This document shows, piece by piece, positions 28,342-38,802 of a stretch of 57,175 bases of DNA. Under the pieces are notes generated by a model. The model was not told where the DNA came from, made no database searches, and saw only the letters and a list, made by a program, of their open reading frames with translations. Position 1 is the stretch's first letter; every line of letters begins with the position of its first letter. The DNA is from Sporosarcina sp. BI001-red. GTDB taxonomy: Bacteria; Bacillota; Bacilli; Bacillales_A; Planococcaceae. The position numbers were made by a program, and so were the translations under genes. The stretch spans positions 1 to 57,175 of the forward strand of contig NZ_QQAK01000003.1 in assembly GCF_003384035.1 (NCBI RefSeq), written 5' to 3'.

Positions 28342-28971
28342 ATGCAAGAATGGTTAAGTGTGGATAAAGTTATCGAACTTGCAGAACAATATAAGGCATT
28401 CGGCCCGTTCATCGGCATTTTACTGCCGTTCATCGAGTCGTTTCTTCCCTTTTTACCGTTGTTTGTGTTCATCTTCGCAAATTCTGCGGCGTATGGATTG
28501 TGGTTAGGGTTCATCCTATCATGGGTGGGGACAACGGTTGGTTCCTACGCGGTGTTTTTACTGATCCGAAAGTATGGGCAAAGCCGTTTACTGAACTTCA
28601 TCACTCGCCATAAAAGAGTGAAGAAGCTTATTTTGTGGGTGGAGAGCAATGGGTTTGGACCATTGTTTTTGTTCATCTGTTTTCCATTTACACCCTCAGC
28701 TCTCGTGAATTTGGTCGCGGGACTGTCGAATATGCGGAAGACGTATTATTTGATGATCTTAATGGCAGGGAAGTTTGTCATGATCTTCATGATCAGTTTT
28801 GTAGGGTACGATTTGAAAGCGTTGCTGACCCAACCAATTCGAACGGCAATTGTCGGAGCTGTGATTTTGTTATTATGGCTAGCTGGCAAGTATTTTGAGC
28901 GCCGCTTGAATAAGAAAGTCGAACGCCATGCGCGGGAATGGGATGGAAAGAAAGACTGGAAGGACAACTAA
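28342..28971 (+). CDS. TVP38/TMEM64 (VTT domain) membrane protein
   Basis: A 209-residue polytopic membrane protein of the DedA/VTT superfamily. The re-entrant segment is seen in LLPFIESFLPFLPLFVFIFANSA, and the second family motif in FICFPFTPSALVNLVAGLS. Members are thought to move lipids across the bilayer. B. subtilis YhjE, a homologue, also lies near addB. GGGGTGA precedes the ATG. It is transcribed toward addB, with a 430-bp gap. Confidence 0.85.
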   Translation: MQEWLSVDKVIELAEQYKAFGPFIGILLPFIESFLPFLPLFVFIFANSAAYGLWLGFILSWVGTTVGSYAVFLLIRKYGQSRLLNFITRHKRVKKLILWVESNGFGPLFLFICFPFTPSALVNLVAGLSNMRKTYYLMILMAGKFVMIFMISFVGYDLKALLTQPIRTAIVGAVILLLWLAGKYFERRLNKKVERHAREWDGKKDWKDN

Positions 28972-29043
28972 AGAGAATGATGTGCGCTTCGCCTGGCGAA
29001 GCGTTTTTTGATTTGGGACAAATAAGGGGGGGAACTTGTTTGG

Positions 29044-29233
29044 GTGCTCGTAATGCTGTGAAAGTGATCATAAAGCTGTGAAAGTGATCATAAAGCTGTG
29101 GAAGTGCTCATAAAGCTGTGAGAGTGATCATAAACTGCGGAGAGTGATCATAAGTCTGTGGAAGTGCTCAAAAACTGCGGGAAGTGATCATAACCAGTGG
29201 AAAGTGATCATAAAGCTATCAAAGTGCTCATAA
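29044..29233 (+). repeat. Intergenic array, ten 20-bp units in C-A-A order
   Basis: Units of exactly 20 bp with consensus GTG(A/C)TCATAAnnnnnnGRAA begin at 29044 and every 20 bp thereafter; the last unit is partial. The variable core base follows C,A,A,C,A,A,C,A,A,C, a perfect three-unit (60-bp) super-period. The rest of the gap to addB (29234-29402) has no clear element beyond a GAGGGG ribosome binding site before addB. Confidence 0.9.
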
Positions 29234-29402
29234 CCCTTTCGCCCACCCCTTATTACTCCGCGACATTTCATCTAACAACCTCCAATCAGCAGCACTTTCA
29301 TAAATGCGAACATTTATTCGTAAAATCACCTCTCGAACTTTGATTCTTCCAGCGAAAACAATTACAATGAGGAGACAAGTTACAAATGAGAGGGGCTATC
29401 TG

Positions 29403-32400
29403 ATGACGCTGCGATTTATAACTGGACGTTCAGGGACAGGAAAAACTTATATGATTGAACAGGAAATTGTAGAAGCGCTTAAACAAGATCCGCTTGGCCA
29501 ACCGATTGTGCTAATTGTGCCGGACCAGATGTCTTATTCGTTGGAGCATAGTTTGGCAGCCCAATTCGGATTGAACGGGATGGTGCGTGCACAAGTGTTG
29601 ACGTTCAAGCGTTTGGCTTGGAGAGTGCTACAAGAAACAGGGGGCATCACACGACGCGAAGTGGACGGTTTCGGTTACCGAATGCTCATTCGAAGTGTGC
29701 TGGAAGAAAATCGCGAGGACTTCAAATTGTTCCGTCAAGCTGCTGATAAGCGAGGATTTACGGAGCAAGTCGAAGGTGTATTGAAAGAGTTCAGTCGGTA
29801 TTGTCTCGATCACACAACACTTGCACAGCTCCATACGCAGTTATCCGCAGCATCTGCGCCGCGTTCGTTAGTCGATAAAGCCGGAGACTTGTCATTGCTA
29901 CTCTCCAAAGTGGAAGAACGTCTTGGGACAACGCACGTCGATAGTGAAGGACATTTAGCAATGCTATCAGGTCAAGTCCAATTTTCTTCCTATATGAAAG
30001 AAGCAGATATTTACATAGATGGGTTCGAGTTATTGACGAACCGTGAGCATGAGATCGTCCGGGAATTATTGAAATATGCAAAGCGCGTGACCGTTGCACT
30101 CCCGACGGATGAAGAGGGCGAAGCAACAGAGGATCACGAGCTATTTTTCAGTCCAATGCGTACGAAACAACTCATTACGGAAATTGCACGTGAGGAATCT
30201 GTGGAAATCGAGTCAGAGGTGCGATTGAGGACCACACAACGTTTTCGGAATCCTGATGTGCTACATCTAGAAGCTCAATTTGATAAGTATCCCGCAACGC
30301 AGCAAGTGAGTAGCGGGGATGTTCGGATTATTGAAGCAACGGATCGTCGGGCTGAAATGCACGCTGTGGCACGTTCGATTCGAAAGCTGGCGATGTCAGG
30401 GAAACAATATAACGAAATGGCGATTTTGTATCGTCAGCCAGAAGTGTACGATGAATTGATCGAAACGATTTTTCCGCAGTATGATATCCCGGTGTTCATT
30501 AGCCAGAAAAAGCCGATGCTGCACCATCCGCTCATCGAATTTACACGTTCAGTGCTCGAGGCAGTCACCGGGAATTGGTCGTATGAAGCGGTTTTCCGTG
30601 CTGTGAAAACAGATTTGTTCTTCCCGCATGGAGAAGACCGTCAGATTTGGCGGGAACGTGCAGATCGCTTGGAAAACTATGTGCTGGCACATGGAATCCA
30701 TGGGCATCGTTGGTTTGACGACGTTCGATGGCGCGTGAAAAAGTATCGAGGACTCGAATTGCATACCGAAGTCCAGACAGATGAAGAACTCGCGATGCAA
30801 GCAGAATTGCATAGTGTGCGGGATTTGATTCGTGAACCACTTGAGACTTTTGGGGAAAAGTTGAAAGCGGCAAAAGACGGCAGACAAGCTGCTGAAGCCT
30901 TGTTTACTTTCATGGAAGAACTCAATATATATGACAAAATCATTGACCTTCGTGCTAAAGAAGAGCGCGCAGGACGATTGCTTGGAGCGTCAGAACATGA
31001 ACAGGCATGGACGGGATGGATCAATATCCTAGATCAGTTTGTGCTCATGTTTGGGGATGTCAAAATGGTGCCGAAAGATGCGGTACGGGTACTAGATGAA
31101 GGGTTCGATACGCTCGAATTCTCTCGGATTCCACCGTCTCTCGACCAAGTGACGGTCATGACAATTGACCTCGCCACATTCTTAAGTATGGATGAAGTGT
31201 TTGTTATCGGGACGAATGATGGCATTTTGCCACAACGAATCGACAATGAAGGACTCATATCCGATACCGATCGACAATGGTTTGAAGCCGTCGGATTTGA
31301 ACTGGCCCCCTCTGCAAAATCACGATTGATGGATGAAACGTACAAAGCGTATCGTGCGTTCACTGCGGCGTCAGAAGGATTGACGGTGTCTTATCCAATT
31401 GCAGATGAAGCGGGGAAAGCACTCATTCCATCGCTTTATATCCCGAGACTTGGTCAACTATTCGAAGGTTTGAAGACAGAGATGGTGGTGACTGATCCGC
31501 TAGATTTACTAGAGAATGCGGATGAACTACCTTACATCACCCATCCGAAATCTGCGTTGCCATACGCGGCTGCGCAACTACGTCATGCAGAAACTGCAGG
31601 AGGATTATCCCCTCTATGGCAAGCCGTTGTTGCTTATTATGAAGATGACCCACTTTGGGCATCGATTCTCTCTGGAATTCAAGGAAAACGCAAACATGGG
31701 ACAGATACGGAGCGTTTGACGCCAGACTTAACACATGGACTATACGGTGAAACGATGTCCTCGAGTGTATCGCGAGTAGAATCGTATTACAGTTGTCCGT
31801 TCCAACATTTTGCGACGTATGGACTGGGGTTGCAGGAGCGTTCAGAATTCACGTTGGAAGCACCGGCAATCGGGGATTTATTCCACGCGTCACTGAAATG
31901 GGTATCTGATGAAATTATGAGGACCGGTGAAACGTGGGCTGGACTAACAAAAGAAGATTGTTTTCGCTTGGCAAGGGAAGCTGTGGACAGCATCGCACCG
32001 TATTTCTTCCATCGGATTTTGCTATCAACAAGCAGGCACGTTTACATTAAACGCAAACTGACACGCATTATTCAGAGGACGCTGTTTGCGCTCCGTAGCC
32101 AAGCGACTGCTTCAAGCTTTGAACCGATTGCGGTCGAAGTTGGATTCGGTCCTGGGGAGCAGATGCCACCATTGACAATTCCATTGAAACGTGGAGGTCA
32201 GATGAATTTACGCGGACGGATTGACCGGGTCGATGCTTCGAACGTCAATGATAAGACGTTTATTCGCATTGTCGATTATAAGTCATCATCTAAAGCGCTT
32301 GACTTGACGGAAGTATATTACGGACTGTCGCTGCAAATGCTGACGTATTTGGACGTTGCACTCGAGCATGCTGACGAATGGCTGCACGTGCACGCAGATC

Positions 32401-32903
32401 CTGCTGGAATGTTATATGTCCACGTCCATAACCCGATGGTTCGTAGCGTGCAAGAACTGACCGAAGAAGCGATTGAAGAAGAGATGTTGAAATCGTTTTC
32501 GATGAAAGGGTATGTGCTAGAGGATCTTTCTGTCGTGAAAGAAATGGATAGCGACATTGAACAATCATCGAAAATTATTCCTGCTCGTGTGAAGAAAGAT
32601 GGTTCGTTCTATGCGACCTCTAAAGTGCTCGCACCAGACGATATGCAATTGCTGCGTGGGGCAGTCCGTTCACGCCATCGTCAAGCGGGCGATGCGATGC
32701 TTGCAGGGGATGCACGGGTGTATCCATATCGATTAAAGGAACGGATGCCATGTAACTACTGCCCGTACCAAGGAGTCTGTCAGTTCGACACGACGGATCC
32801 GGATGCGAAGTACCGAAATTATGCGGAACTTTCGGCGAAAGAGTCGCTCGAAAAAATGCGGAAGGAGGCTGATGGCGATGCACATACCACCGAAACCGAG
32901 TGA
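29403..32903 (+). CDS. addB: ATP-dependent helicase/nuclease subunit AddB
   Basis: Second subunit of the AddAB recombination machine, 1166 residues. The N-terminal Walker A is ITGRSGTGKT (near residue 9). A helicase-like body follows, and then a RecB-type nuclease domain with IVDYKSSSK (catalytic D and K near residue 960). A 4Fe-4S cluster is expected from four cysteines: one in YSCPFQHF (near residue 798) and three in CNYCPYQGVC near the C-terminus. AddB recognises Chi and degrades the 5' strand. ATG 29403 is used: the frame runs up to 29304, but the upstream part lacks a ribosome binding site. Overlaps addA by 26 bp. Confidence 0.97.
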   Translation: MTLRFITGRSGTGKTYMIEQEIVEALKQDPLGQPIVLIVPDQMSYSLEHSLAAQFGLNGMVRAQVLTFKRLAWRVLQETGGITRREVDGFGYRMLIRSVLEENREDFKLFRQAADKRGFTEQVEGVLKEFSRYCLDHTTLAQLHTQLSAASAPRSLVDKAGDLSLLLSKVEERLGTTHVDSEGHLAMLSGQVQFSSYMKEADIYIDGFELLTNREHEIVRELLKYAKRVTVALPTDEEGEATEDHELFFSPMRTKQLITEIAREESVEIESEVRLRTTQRFRNPDVLHLEAQFDKYPATQQVSSGDVRIIEATDRRAEMHAVARSIRKLAMSGKQYNEMAILYRQPEVYDELIETIFPQYDIPVFISQKKPMLHHPLIEFTRSVLEAVTGNWSYEAVFRAVKTDLFFPHGEDRQIWRERADRLENYVLAHGIHGHRWFDDVRWRVKKYRGLELHTEVQTDEELAMQAELHSVRDLIREPLETFGEKLKAAKDGRQAAEALFTFMEELNIYDKIIDLRAKEERAGRLLGASEHEQAWTGWINILDQFVLMFGDVKMVPKDAVRVLDEGFDTLEFSRIPPSLDQVTVMTIDLATFLSMDEVFVIGTNDGILPQRIDNEGLISDTDRQWFEAVGFELAPSAKSRLMDETYKAYRAFTAASEGLTVSYPIADEAGKALIPSLYIPRLGQLFEGLKTEMVVTDPLDLLENADELPYITHPKSALPYAAAQLRHAETAGGLSPLWQAVVAYYEDDPLWASILSGIQGKRKHGTDTERLTPDLTHGLYGETMSSSVSRVESYYSCPFQHFATYGLGLQERSEFTLEAPAIGDLFHASLKWVSDEIMRTGETWAGLTKEDCFRLAREAVDSIAPYFFHRILLSTSRHVYIKRKLTRIIQRTLFALRSQATASSFEPIAVEVGFGPGEQMPPLTIPLKRGGQMNLRGRIDRVDASNVNDKTFIRIVDYKSSSKALDLTEVYYGLSLQMLTYLDVALEHADEWLHVHADPAGMLYVHVHNPMVRSVQELTEEAIEEEMLKSFSMKGYVLEDLSVVKEMDSDIEQSSKIIPARVKKDGSFYATSKVLAPDDMQLLRGAVRSRHRQAGDAMLAGDARVYPYRLKERMPCNYCPYQGVCQFDTTDPDAKYRNYAELSAKESLEKMRKEADGDAHTTETE

Positions 32904-35900
32904 CGTGACATTTACCGACGACCAATGGAAAGCGATTTACGCGTCAGGGCAGGACATTCTTGTTTCCGCTGCTGCTGGATCCGGGAAAACGAAAGTCCTC
33001 ATTACGCGTCTTATTGAGAAAGTTTTGGATGATAAAAACCCAATTAACGTGGATGAATTGCTCGTTGTGACTTTCACGAATGCTGCGGCTGCAGAAATGC
33101 GGCATCGCATGGGAGCAGCCTTGGAAGAAGCAATCGCATTGCATCCAGAATCTTCTCATCTACGAAAACAGCTCAGTTTATTAAACAAAGCACAAATATC
33201 TTCAATGCACTCATTCTGTTTGAATGTCGTGCGGCAATACGCGTACCTGCTCGATATTGACCCGGGATTCCGAATTGCGGATACCACGGAAGCGGCGTTA
33301 CTGCGCGACGATACGATTGCGGACGTATTAGAGGATGCCTATAGCGCAGAAAATCCTGAAGCAGTATATCGATTGGCGGACAGTTTTACGTCCGACCGGA
33401 ATGACCAGTCGCTGGAATTATTGATTGATCGGCTGTACGACTATTCCCGTGTGCACCCCAATCCTGAATCGTGGTTGCTGCAAATTCCACAGCAATACGA
33501 AATAGGCGATGAGGTCACGATCGATGAGTTGGAATTTATCCAACCTTTGAAATCCGCCATTCAGCAAAAGCTGGAAGAAGCGGCTGCGCTTGCGACAGAT
33601 CTGCATCGTATTGCAGATTTGCCAGATGGTCCTACACCGCTCATTAAGACGGCGGAAGCGGACTTGGTTTGGATCAACGAAGCCATTCGTTCAATTTCAA
33701 CTAATACTTGGGAACAAACCCATACGATTTTCCAACAGCTCGTTTGGGTGAAAGCTGGGGCTGTAAAAAAGGATTCGTGTGATGAAGAACTCGCAAAGCG
33801 CGCGAAATCATTAAGAGATTCTGTGAAGAAGCTCGTCACGGGAATCAAAGATGCCTATTTCGTGCGCACGCCGGCCCGTCTACTTACAGAAATCCGCTTA
33901 ATGGCACCGATGATGCATACTCTCATTGAACTGGTCATAGAATTTGGTCATCGCTTTCGCGCAGTCAAAACGGAAAAAGGGATTGTCGACTTTTCCGACC
34001 TTGAGCATTTCGCGCTCGACATTTTGACCGACCGGGAAGGGGGCGAACTGGTCCCATCCGATATCGCGATAGACTATCGATCGAAGTTCAAAGAAGTGCT
34101 CGTCGATGAATATCAAGATACGAATCTTTTGCAAGAAGCGATTGTCCAATTCGTGAAAAGCGGAACGGAGTCAGACGGCAACTTGTTCATGGTAGGGGAT
34201 GTGAAGCAATCTATCTATCGTTTCCGCCTTGCTGAGCCGGGATTATTTTTAGGGAAATACGGACGATTTACTGAAGACGCTTTAGATCATGGATTGAAAA
34301 TCGATTTGAACGCAAATTTCAGGAGTCGTAAAGAAGTATTGGATGCGACAAACTTCATCTTCTCTCAAATCATGGGAGAACGTGTCGGAGAAATAGAATA
34401 TGACGAAGCTGCAGAGTTGAAATACGGCGCGCGTTATCCTGAAATGGAAACGGCTGCTCATTTGACTGTCCTTTACTCAGAAGAGGAAGAGTTTGAAGAT
34501 GAAACGGCGGAAGACTTGGAAAATCTGAAGAGTTCTCAGGCAGAAGCGCGTTATATGGTGAAGAAAATCAAGAAGTGGATGACGGACAGACATGAAGTGT
34601 CCGATGCATTCAGCGGAGAAAAGCGGCCGATTCGATATAGCGATATTGTCGTTCTTATGCGTTCAATGACGTGGTCCGCTGAAATTGCAGAGGAATTCAA
34701 GCGCGCAGAAATTCCTGTTTACGTGGAATTGTCCCGCGGGTATTTCGATGCACTTGAAGTGACGATCATGCTGAATACGTTACGGGTGATCGATAATCCA
34801 TATCAGGACATTCCACTCGCGTCCGTGCTACGTGCACCGTTTGTCGGGTTGACGGAAAATGAGTTGGCGCAAGTACGTCTAGCTGCGAAGAATGCACCGT
34901 TTTATGAAGCACTGAAGACGTTCATTGCAACGAAGGGAACTGGAATGGCGCCTGAAACACAGCAAAAGCTGCAGCGATTCCTGCTCGCGTTTGAAGAGTG
35001 GCGGAATTTGGCACGACGAGGCTCATTATCGGAACTCATATGGCACGTTTACAGTGATACGAACTACTATGAAATGGTCGGTACCATGTCGAACGGGAAA
35101 CAGCGCCAGGCGAATTTACGAGCGTTGCATGATCGAGCGATTGAATATGAGAAGACCTCATTCCGCGGGTTGTTCCGGTTCTTACGTTTTGTTGACAGAA
35201 TGCAACGACGTGGGGATGATCTCGGGGCGGCACGTTATTTGAGTGAAAAGGAAGATGTCGTGCGAATTATGACGATCCACTCATCGAAAGGTTTGGAATT
35301 TCCGAATGTCTTTGTCGCTGGTATGGGCAGGCAGTTCAACAAAATGGATTTCAACGAACCGTATTTGTTTGACCAACATTTCGGTCTTGCGGTGAAAGCG
35401 ATTGATCCGGATAAACGAATCATGTATACATCATTGCCTTTTCTTGCGATGAAAGAGCAGAAAGAGTTGGAGATGCGTTCTGAAGAGATGCGTATTCTCT
35501 ATGTCGCGATGACTCGGGCAAAAGAACAATTGGAGCTAGTCGCGACGGTGAAAGACATCGAAAAGTCGGTGACGAAGTGGCAAGATGCACAGCTCGTTGA
35601 TCCTGGTGAACGTTTACCAGATTACATGCGTTCCCGTGCGAATGGTTATTTGGATTGGATTGGTCCAGCGGTGGCACGTCATGCCGATTTTTCAAAGTTC
35701 GGATTGACGCAAGGGGCAATGGTGAAAGAACATCCTTCAAAGTGGAATATCAGTGCACTGCCAGTCTCCTATTTTAGTGAGTCAATGGCTGAGCAGGAGT
35801 TCATCGAAGATTTATCCGAAACAGAAGAAGTGCTGGTTCCGGATGTAGATGAATCCCTTCTGGCTGAAGTAACGAAGCGGTTTGACTATGAATATCCTCA

Positions 35901-36588
35901 TCTTGCATCTGTTAAGAAGCGTTCGAAAGTGTCTGTGACAGAATTGAAACGTATTGCCCAACTGGAAGCAGAGTCAACAGCTAATGACTCGTTCGCAAAC
36001 CTCGATGGTGAAGTGAGCCAAGCTTACTTGCACGCAAGACCGGCTTTCTTGCAACAACGGTCGATCAGTGCAGCGGAAGTCGGAACGGCAATGCATACGG
36101 TGATGCAGCATATTGACTTAGGAACAACGAATGATCAGGAAAGTGTTCTAGCGCTTTTGGATAATCTATTGCAGCGACAATTGTTGACCGAAGAAGAAGT
36201 GAATGCACTCGATCAGGATGCTGTAGTGCAGTTTGCTAACTCATCGGTGGCAGGACGCATGCAAAATGCAACGCGAGTGTTGAAGGAACTACCGTTCACC
36301 TATGCATATGATGGAGCGGATGGAGATTCACAGATTTTACAGGGGATCGCGGATTGCTTGTTTGAGGAACCAGACGGATGGGTGCTGTTGGATTATAAAA
36401 CCGACCGCCTGAAGGGGCGTTTTGCATCTGAAGAGGCAATAGATGCAGAAATGCGTTTGCGTTATAGCATGCAACTTAGTTTGTACAAAACCGCGATAGA
36501 AGCAATTACTCACGTTACGATTAAAGAAATGCTATTGTATTTGTTTGATGAAGGTCGAACATTGACAGTTCAGGAGGAGACAGTTTGA
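32878..36588 (+). CDS. addA: ATP-dependent helicase/nuclease subunit AddA
   Basis: UvrD-like helicase and nuclease subunit, 1236 residues. Walker A is SAAAGSGKTKVL (near residue 26), motif II is LVDEYQDTN (near residue 407), helicase motif V-VI is IMTIHSSKGLEFPNVF and ILYVAMTRAKEQL. The C-terminal nuclease domain has VLLDYKTDRL. It unwinds double-strand ends and degrades the 3' strand until Chi. AAGGAGG lies 9 nt before ATG 32878, within the end of addB. Confidence 0.97.
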   Translation: MHIPPKPSDVTFTDDQWKAIYASGQDILVSAAAGSGKTKVLITRLIEKVLDDKNPINVDELLVVTFTNAAAAEMRHRMGAALEEAIALHPESSHLRKQLSLLNKAQISSMHSFCLNVVRQYAYLLDIDPGFRIADTTEAALLRDDTIADVLEDAYSAENPEAVYRLADSFTSDRNDQSLELLIDRLYDYSRVHPNPESWLLQIPQQYEIGDEVTIDELEFIQPLKSAIQQKLEEAAALATDLHRIADLPDGPTPLIKTAEADLVWINEAIRSISTNTWEQTHTIFQQLVWVKAGAVKKDSCDEELAKRAKSLRDSVKKLVTGIKDAYFVRTPARLLTEIRLMAPMMHTLIELVIEFGHRFRAVKTEKGIVDFSDLEHFALDILTDREGGELVPSDIAIDYRSKFKEVLVDEYQDTNLLQEAIVQFVKSGTESDGNLFMVGDVKQSIYRFRLAEPGLFLGKYGRFTEDALDHGLKIDLNANFRSRKEVLDATNFIFSQIMGERVGEIEYDEAAELKYGARYPEMETAAHLTVLYSEEEEFEDETAEDLENLKSSQAEARYMVKKIKKWMTDRHEVSDAFSGEKRPIRYSDIVVLMRSMTWSAEIAEEFKRAEIPVYVELSRGYFDALEVTIMLNTLRVIDNPYQDIPLASVLRAPFVGLTENELAQVRLAAKNAPFYEALKTFIATKGTGMAPETQQKLQRFLLAFEEWRNLARRGSLSELIWHVYSDTNYYEMVGTMSNGKQRQANLRALHDRAIEYEKTSFRGLFRFLRFVDRMQRRGDDLGAARYLSEKEDVVRIMTIHSSKGLEFPNVFVAGMGRQFNKMDFNEPYLFDQHFGLAVKAIDPDKRIMYTSLPFLAMKEQKELEMRSEEMRILYVAMTRAKEQLELVATVKDIEKSVTKWQDAQLVDPGERLPDYMRSRANGYLDWIGPAVARHADFSKFGLTQGAMVKEHPSKWNISALPVSYFSESMAEQEFIEDLSETEEVLVPDVDESLLAEVTKRFDYEYPHLASVKKRSKVSVTELKRIAQLEAESTANDSFANLDGEVSQAYLHARPAFLQQRSISAAEVGTAMHTVMQHIDLGTTNDQESVLALLDNLLQRQLLTEEEVNALDQDAVVQFANSSVAGRMQNATRVLKELPFTYAYDGADGDSQILQGIADCLFEEPDGWVLLDYKTDRLKGRFASEEAIDAEMRLRYSMQLSLYKTAIEAITHVTIKEMLLYLFDEGRTLTVQEETV

Positions 36589-37766
36589 CTAGACTACCAA
36601 CCGGCGATGCCGGACGGATTGAAGCGCTAGATATGCTTCGAGGATTTTCATTAATAGGTATTTTCATCGCCAATATGCTCGTATTCCATTCTCCTTATAT
36701 GTACATGGATCCGTATAGTTGGTTTGTCGACAATGGAGAAGGACTTCCATTCATGTGGCTGGATATATTTGTAGAAGCGAGTTTTTATCCGATATTTGCG
36801 ATGCTTTTCGGGTATGGACTAAGTATGCAGTATGAAAAGTCTTTGCTGCAGAAGTCACCATTTGGACCTGTCGCAGTTCGCAGAATGGCAATCCTGCTTT
36901 TGTTCGGACTCATCCATGGGTTCTTCATCTGGTCTGGGGATATATTGTTCACGTATGCCATTATGGGCTTCATCATGATCGCACTTGTTCGAGTTCCTCC
37001 AAAGTGGTTGTTTTATGGAGCGCTTGCTCTTTATGTGGTACCGAACCTGTTGATTACAGGATTGTTTTACCTAGGCGAGCAATTTTCGGGAGGTACATCA
37101 CTTTCTGAGTTTGCGGACATTCAGCAGCTTCAGGAATCGATTGAAGTTTATGGCCATGGAAGCTACTTGGCGGCAGTGGCATTTCGTGCAAAAGAGTGGT
37201 TAATGATAAGCGGTGCGAATCTATTTTTAACACCAATTATGATTTTGCCACTCATGATGATCGGGGCGGCGTTTGCAAAGTGGAAAATTTTTGAGCGCGC
37301 GAAAGAATTGAAGGGCCACCTAGTTGTCGTGGGAATGAGTACACTTGTAATCGGTTTGTTATTAAAGGCACTGCCATTTTTAATTGGCCCTGAATTCTCC
37401 ATGCAACTCGTTCAAACGTATTTCGGCGGACCGCTCGTTGCAATTGGATATGGCGCGATCGTATTACTGTTTTGCACAAGGCAATGGTTTACGAATATTT
37501 TCCGTCCCGTTGCCAAGGCAGGACGCATGTCAATGACGACATATATTGGTCAATCCGTCATTGCGACACTTATCTTCTACCACTATGGCTTCGGAATGTA
37601 CGGCAAAGTGGATATAATGACTGGAACGCTTATGGCTGTCGGAATCTTTGTCGTTCAGGCGTTGCTCGCGGACTTGTGGTTATCACGCTATAAAATGGGG
37701 CCACTTGAATGGGTATGGCGAATCGGTACGTATGGCACAATTTTATCGAATAAAAAGGAGAAGTGA
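36585..37766 (+). CDS. DUF418 domain membrane protein
   Basis: A 393-residue membrane protein with about nine to ten helices. The N-terminal heparan-alpha-glucosaminide acetyltransferase-like motif RIEALDMLRGFSLIGIFIAN and the C-terminal DUF418 ending PLEWVWRIGTYG are present. The function of the family is unknown; some members accompany membrane transport or envelope modification genes. The TTG start overlaps the addA stop (TTGA), with GGAGGAG upstream, so it is translationally coupled to addA. Confidence 0.85.
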   Translation: MTRLPTGDAGRIEALDMLRGFSLIGIFIANMLVFHSPYMYMDPYSWFVDNGEGLPFMWLDIFVEASFYPIFAMLFGYGLSMQYEKSLLQKSPFGPVAVRRMAILLLFGLIHGFFIWSGDILFTYAIMGFIMIALVRVPPKWLFYGALALYVVPNLLITGLFYLGEQFSGGTSLSEFADIQQLQESIEVYGHGSYLAAVAFRAKEWLMISGANLFLTPIMILPLMMIGAAFAKWKIFERAKELKGHLVVVGMSTLVIGLLLKALPFLIGPEFSMQLVQTYFGGPLVAIGYGAIVLLFCTRQWFTNIFRPVAKAGRMSMTTYIGQSVIATLIFYHYGFGMYGKVDIMTGTLMAVGIFVVQALLADLWLSRYKMGPLEWVWRIGTYGTILSNKKEK

Positions 37767-37824
37767 CGACATTTGTCGTAACTGTACGTAATGCAAACCA
37801 ATGATGGAAGGGATGGACAACTCA

Positions 37825-38724
37825 ATGAAACTACTTTCGTTCAAGTATGACGGGAAGACATTATTCGGACCTAAAGTGAAAAAAGAGGAAGCGGTATGGG
37901 ATGTACAGAAAATTGCGGAGGCAGTTGGAGTGCAGCATTTCCCAACGTCGATTGCTGAAGGCGTTGCAGGTGGCATGGATTTTGTAGAAAAAATCCGTGA
38001 CTTATGTGAACAAGCAATTACGCATGAAGATGTGGATGCTTTTAAGTATTCCTATGATACAATCGAATGGTTATCGCCAATTCCACGGACTCCTAAAAAC
38101 GTCCTTTGTGTCGGTAAAAATTACGCTGATCATGCGTCTGAGATGGGTGGAGAAGGTGCTCCCGAGAAAATGATGATCTTCACGAAAGCACACACTGCGA
38201 TTGCAGCGGACGAACAGAAGTTATCAGTCCATGAAAACGTGACGAATCAGCTCGACTATGAAGGGGAGCTTGCCGTTGTAATCGGAAAAGGTGGTCGTAA
38301 CATTCCAAAACAGCTCGCATACGATATCGTTTTTGGGTATACAATTGCAAACGATCTGACTGCGCGTGATTTGCAGGCGGAGCGCAAGCAGTTCTTCCTC
38401 GGAAAAACGCTTGACGGCAGTTGTCCGCTTGGCCCATACATCGTGACGAAAGACGAGATCCCGAATCCTCATAACTTGTCAATTGTGACAAAAGTGAATG
38501 ATGACGTCCGTCAAAATGGCAATACAGGTTCCATGATTATTCCAATCGATGAAATCATTGCGGAGCTTTCTAAGTTTGTCACACTTGAACCGGGCGATGT
38601 CATTTTGACAGGAACTCCAGCAGGTGTTGGAAAAGCGATGGACCCTCCAAGTTACTTGAAAGCAGGGGACACCGTGAAAGTGTCTGTCGAAGGAATCGGA
38701 ACACTTGTGAACTACTTTGAGTAA
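37825..38724 (+). CDS. yisK: Fumarylacetoacetate hydrolase family protein (YisK-like)
   Basis: A 299-residue member of the FAH superfamily. An N-terminal cap of about 95 residues precedes the catalytic domain starting NVLCVGKNYADHASEMG. Metal ligands are expected in YEGELAVVIGK and in DLTARDLQ. Next comes the family end LEPGDVILTGTPAGVG. B. subtilis YisK decarboxylates oxaloacetate and interacts with the cytoskeletal protein Mbl. Orthology is supported by the adjacent yisL. The start is uncertain between ATG 37825 and upstream ATGs at 37801-37813. Confidence 0.85.
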   Translation: MKLLSFKYDGKTLFGPKVKKEEAVWDVQKIAEAVGVQHFPTSIAEGVAGGMDFVEKIRDLCEQAITHEDVDAFKYSYDTIEWLSPIPRTPKNVLCVGKNYADHASEMGGEGAPEKMMIFTKAHTAIAADEQKLSVHENVTNQLDYEGELAVVIGKGGRNIPKQLAYDIVFGYTIANDLTARDLQAERKQFFLGKTLDGSCPLGPYIVTKDEIPNPHNLSIVTKVNDDVRQNGNTGSMIIPIDEIIAELSKFVTLEPGDVILTGTPAGVGKAMDPPSYLKAGDTVKVSVEGIGTLVNYFE

Positions 38725-38802
38725 AGGTCCCTTATTTTGCCTCGCTTATGATGTATGGTAAGATAATACATGCACTTAAGACATTTGAATGAGGTGAATA
38801 AC

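Noticed and set aside
29044..29233. CRISPR array
   Set aside because: Repeats are about 14 bp with 6-base variable parts at 20-bp period. No spacers of 25-40 bp and no cas genes are present.
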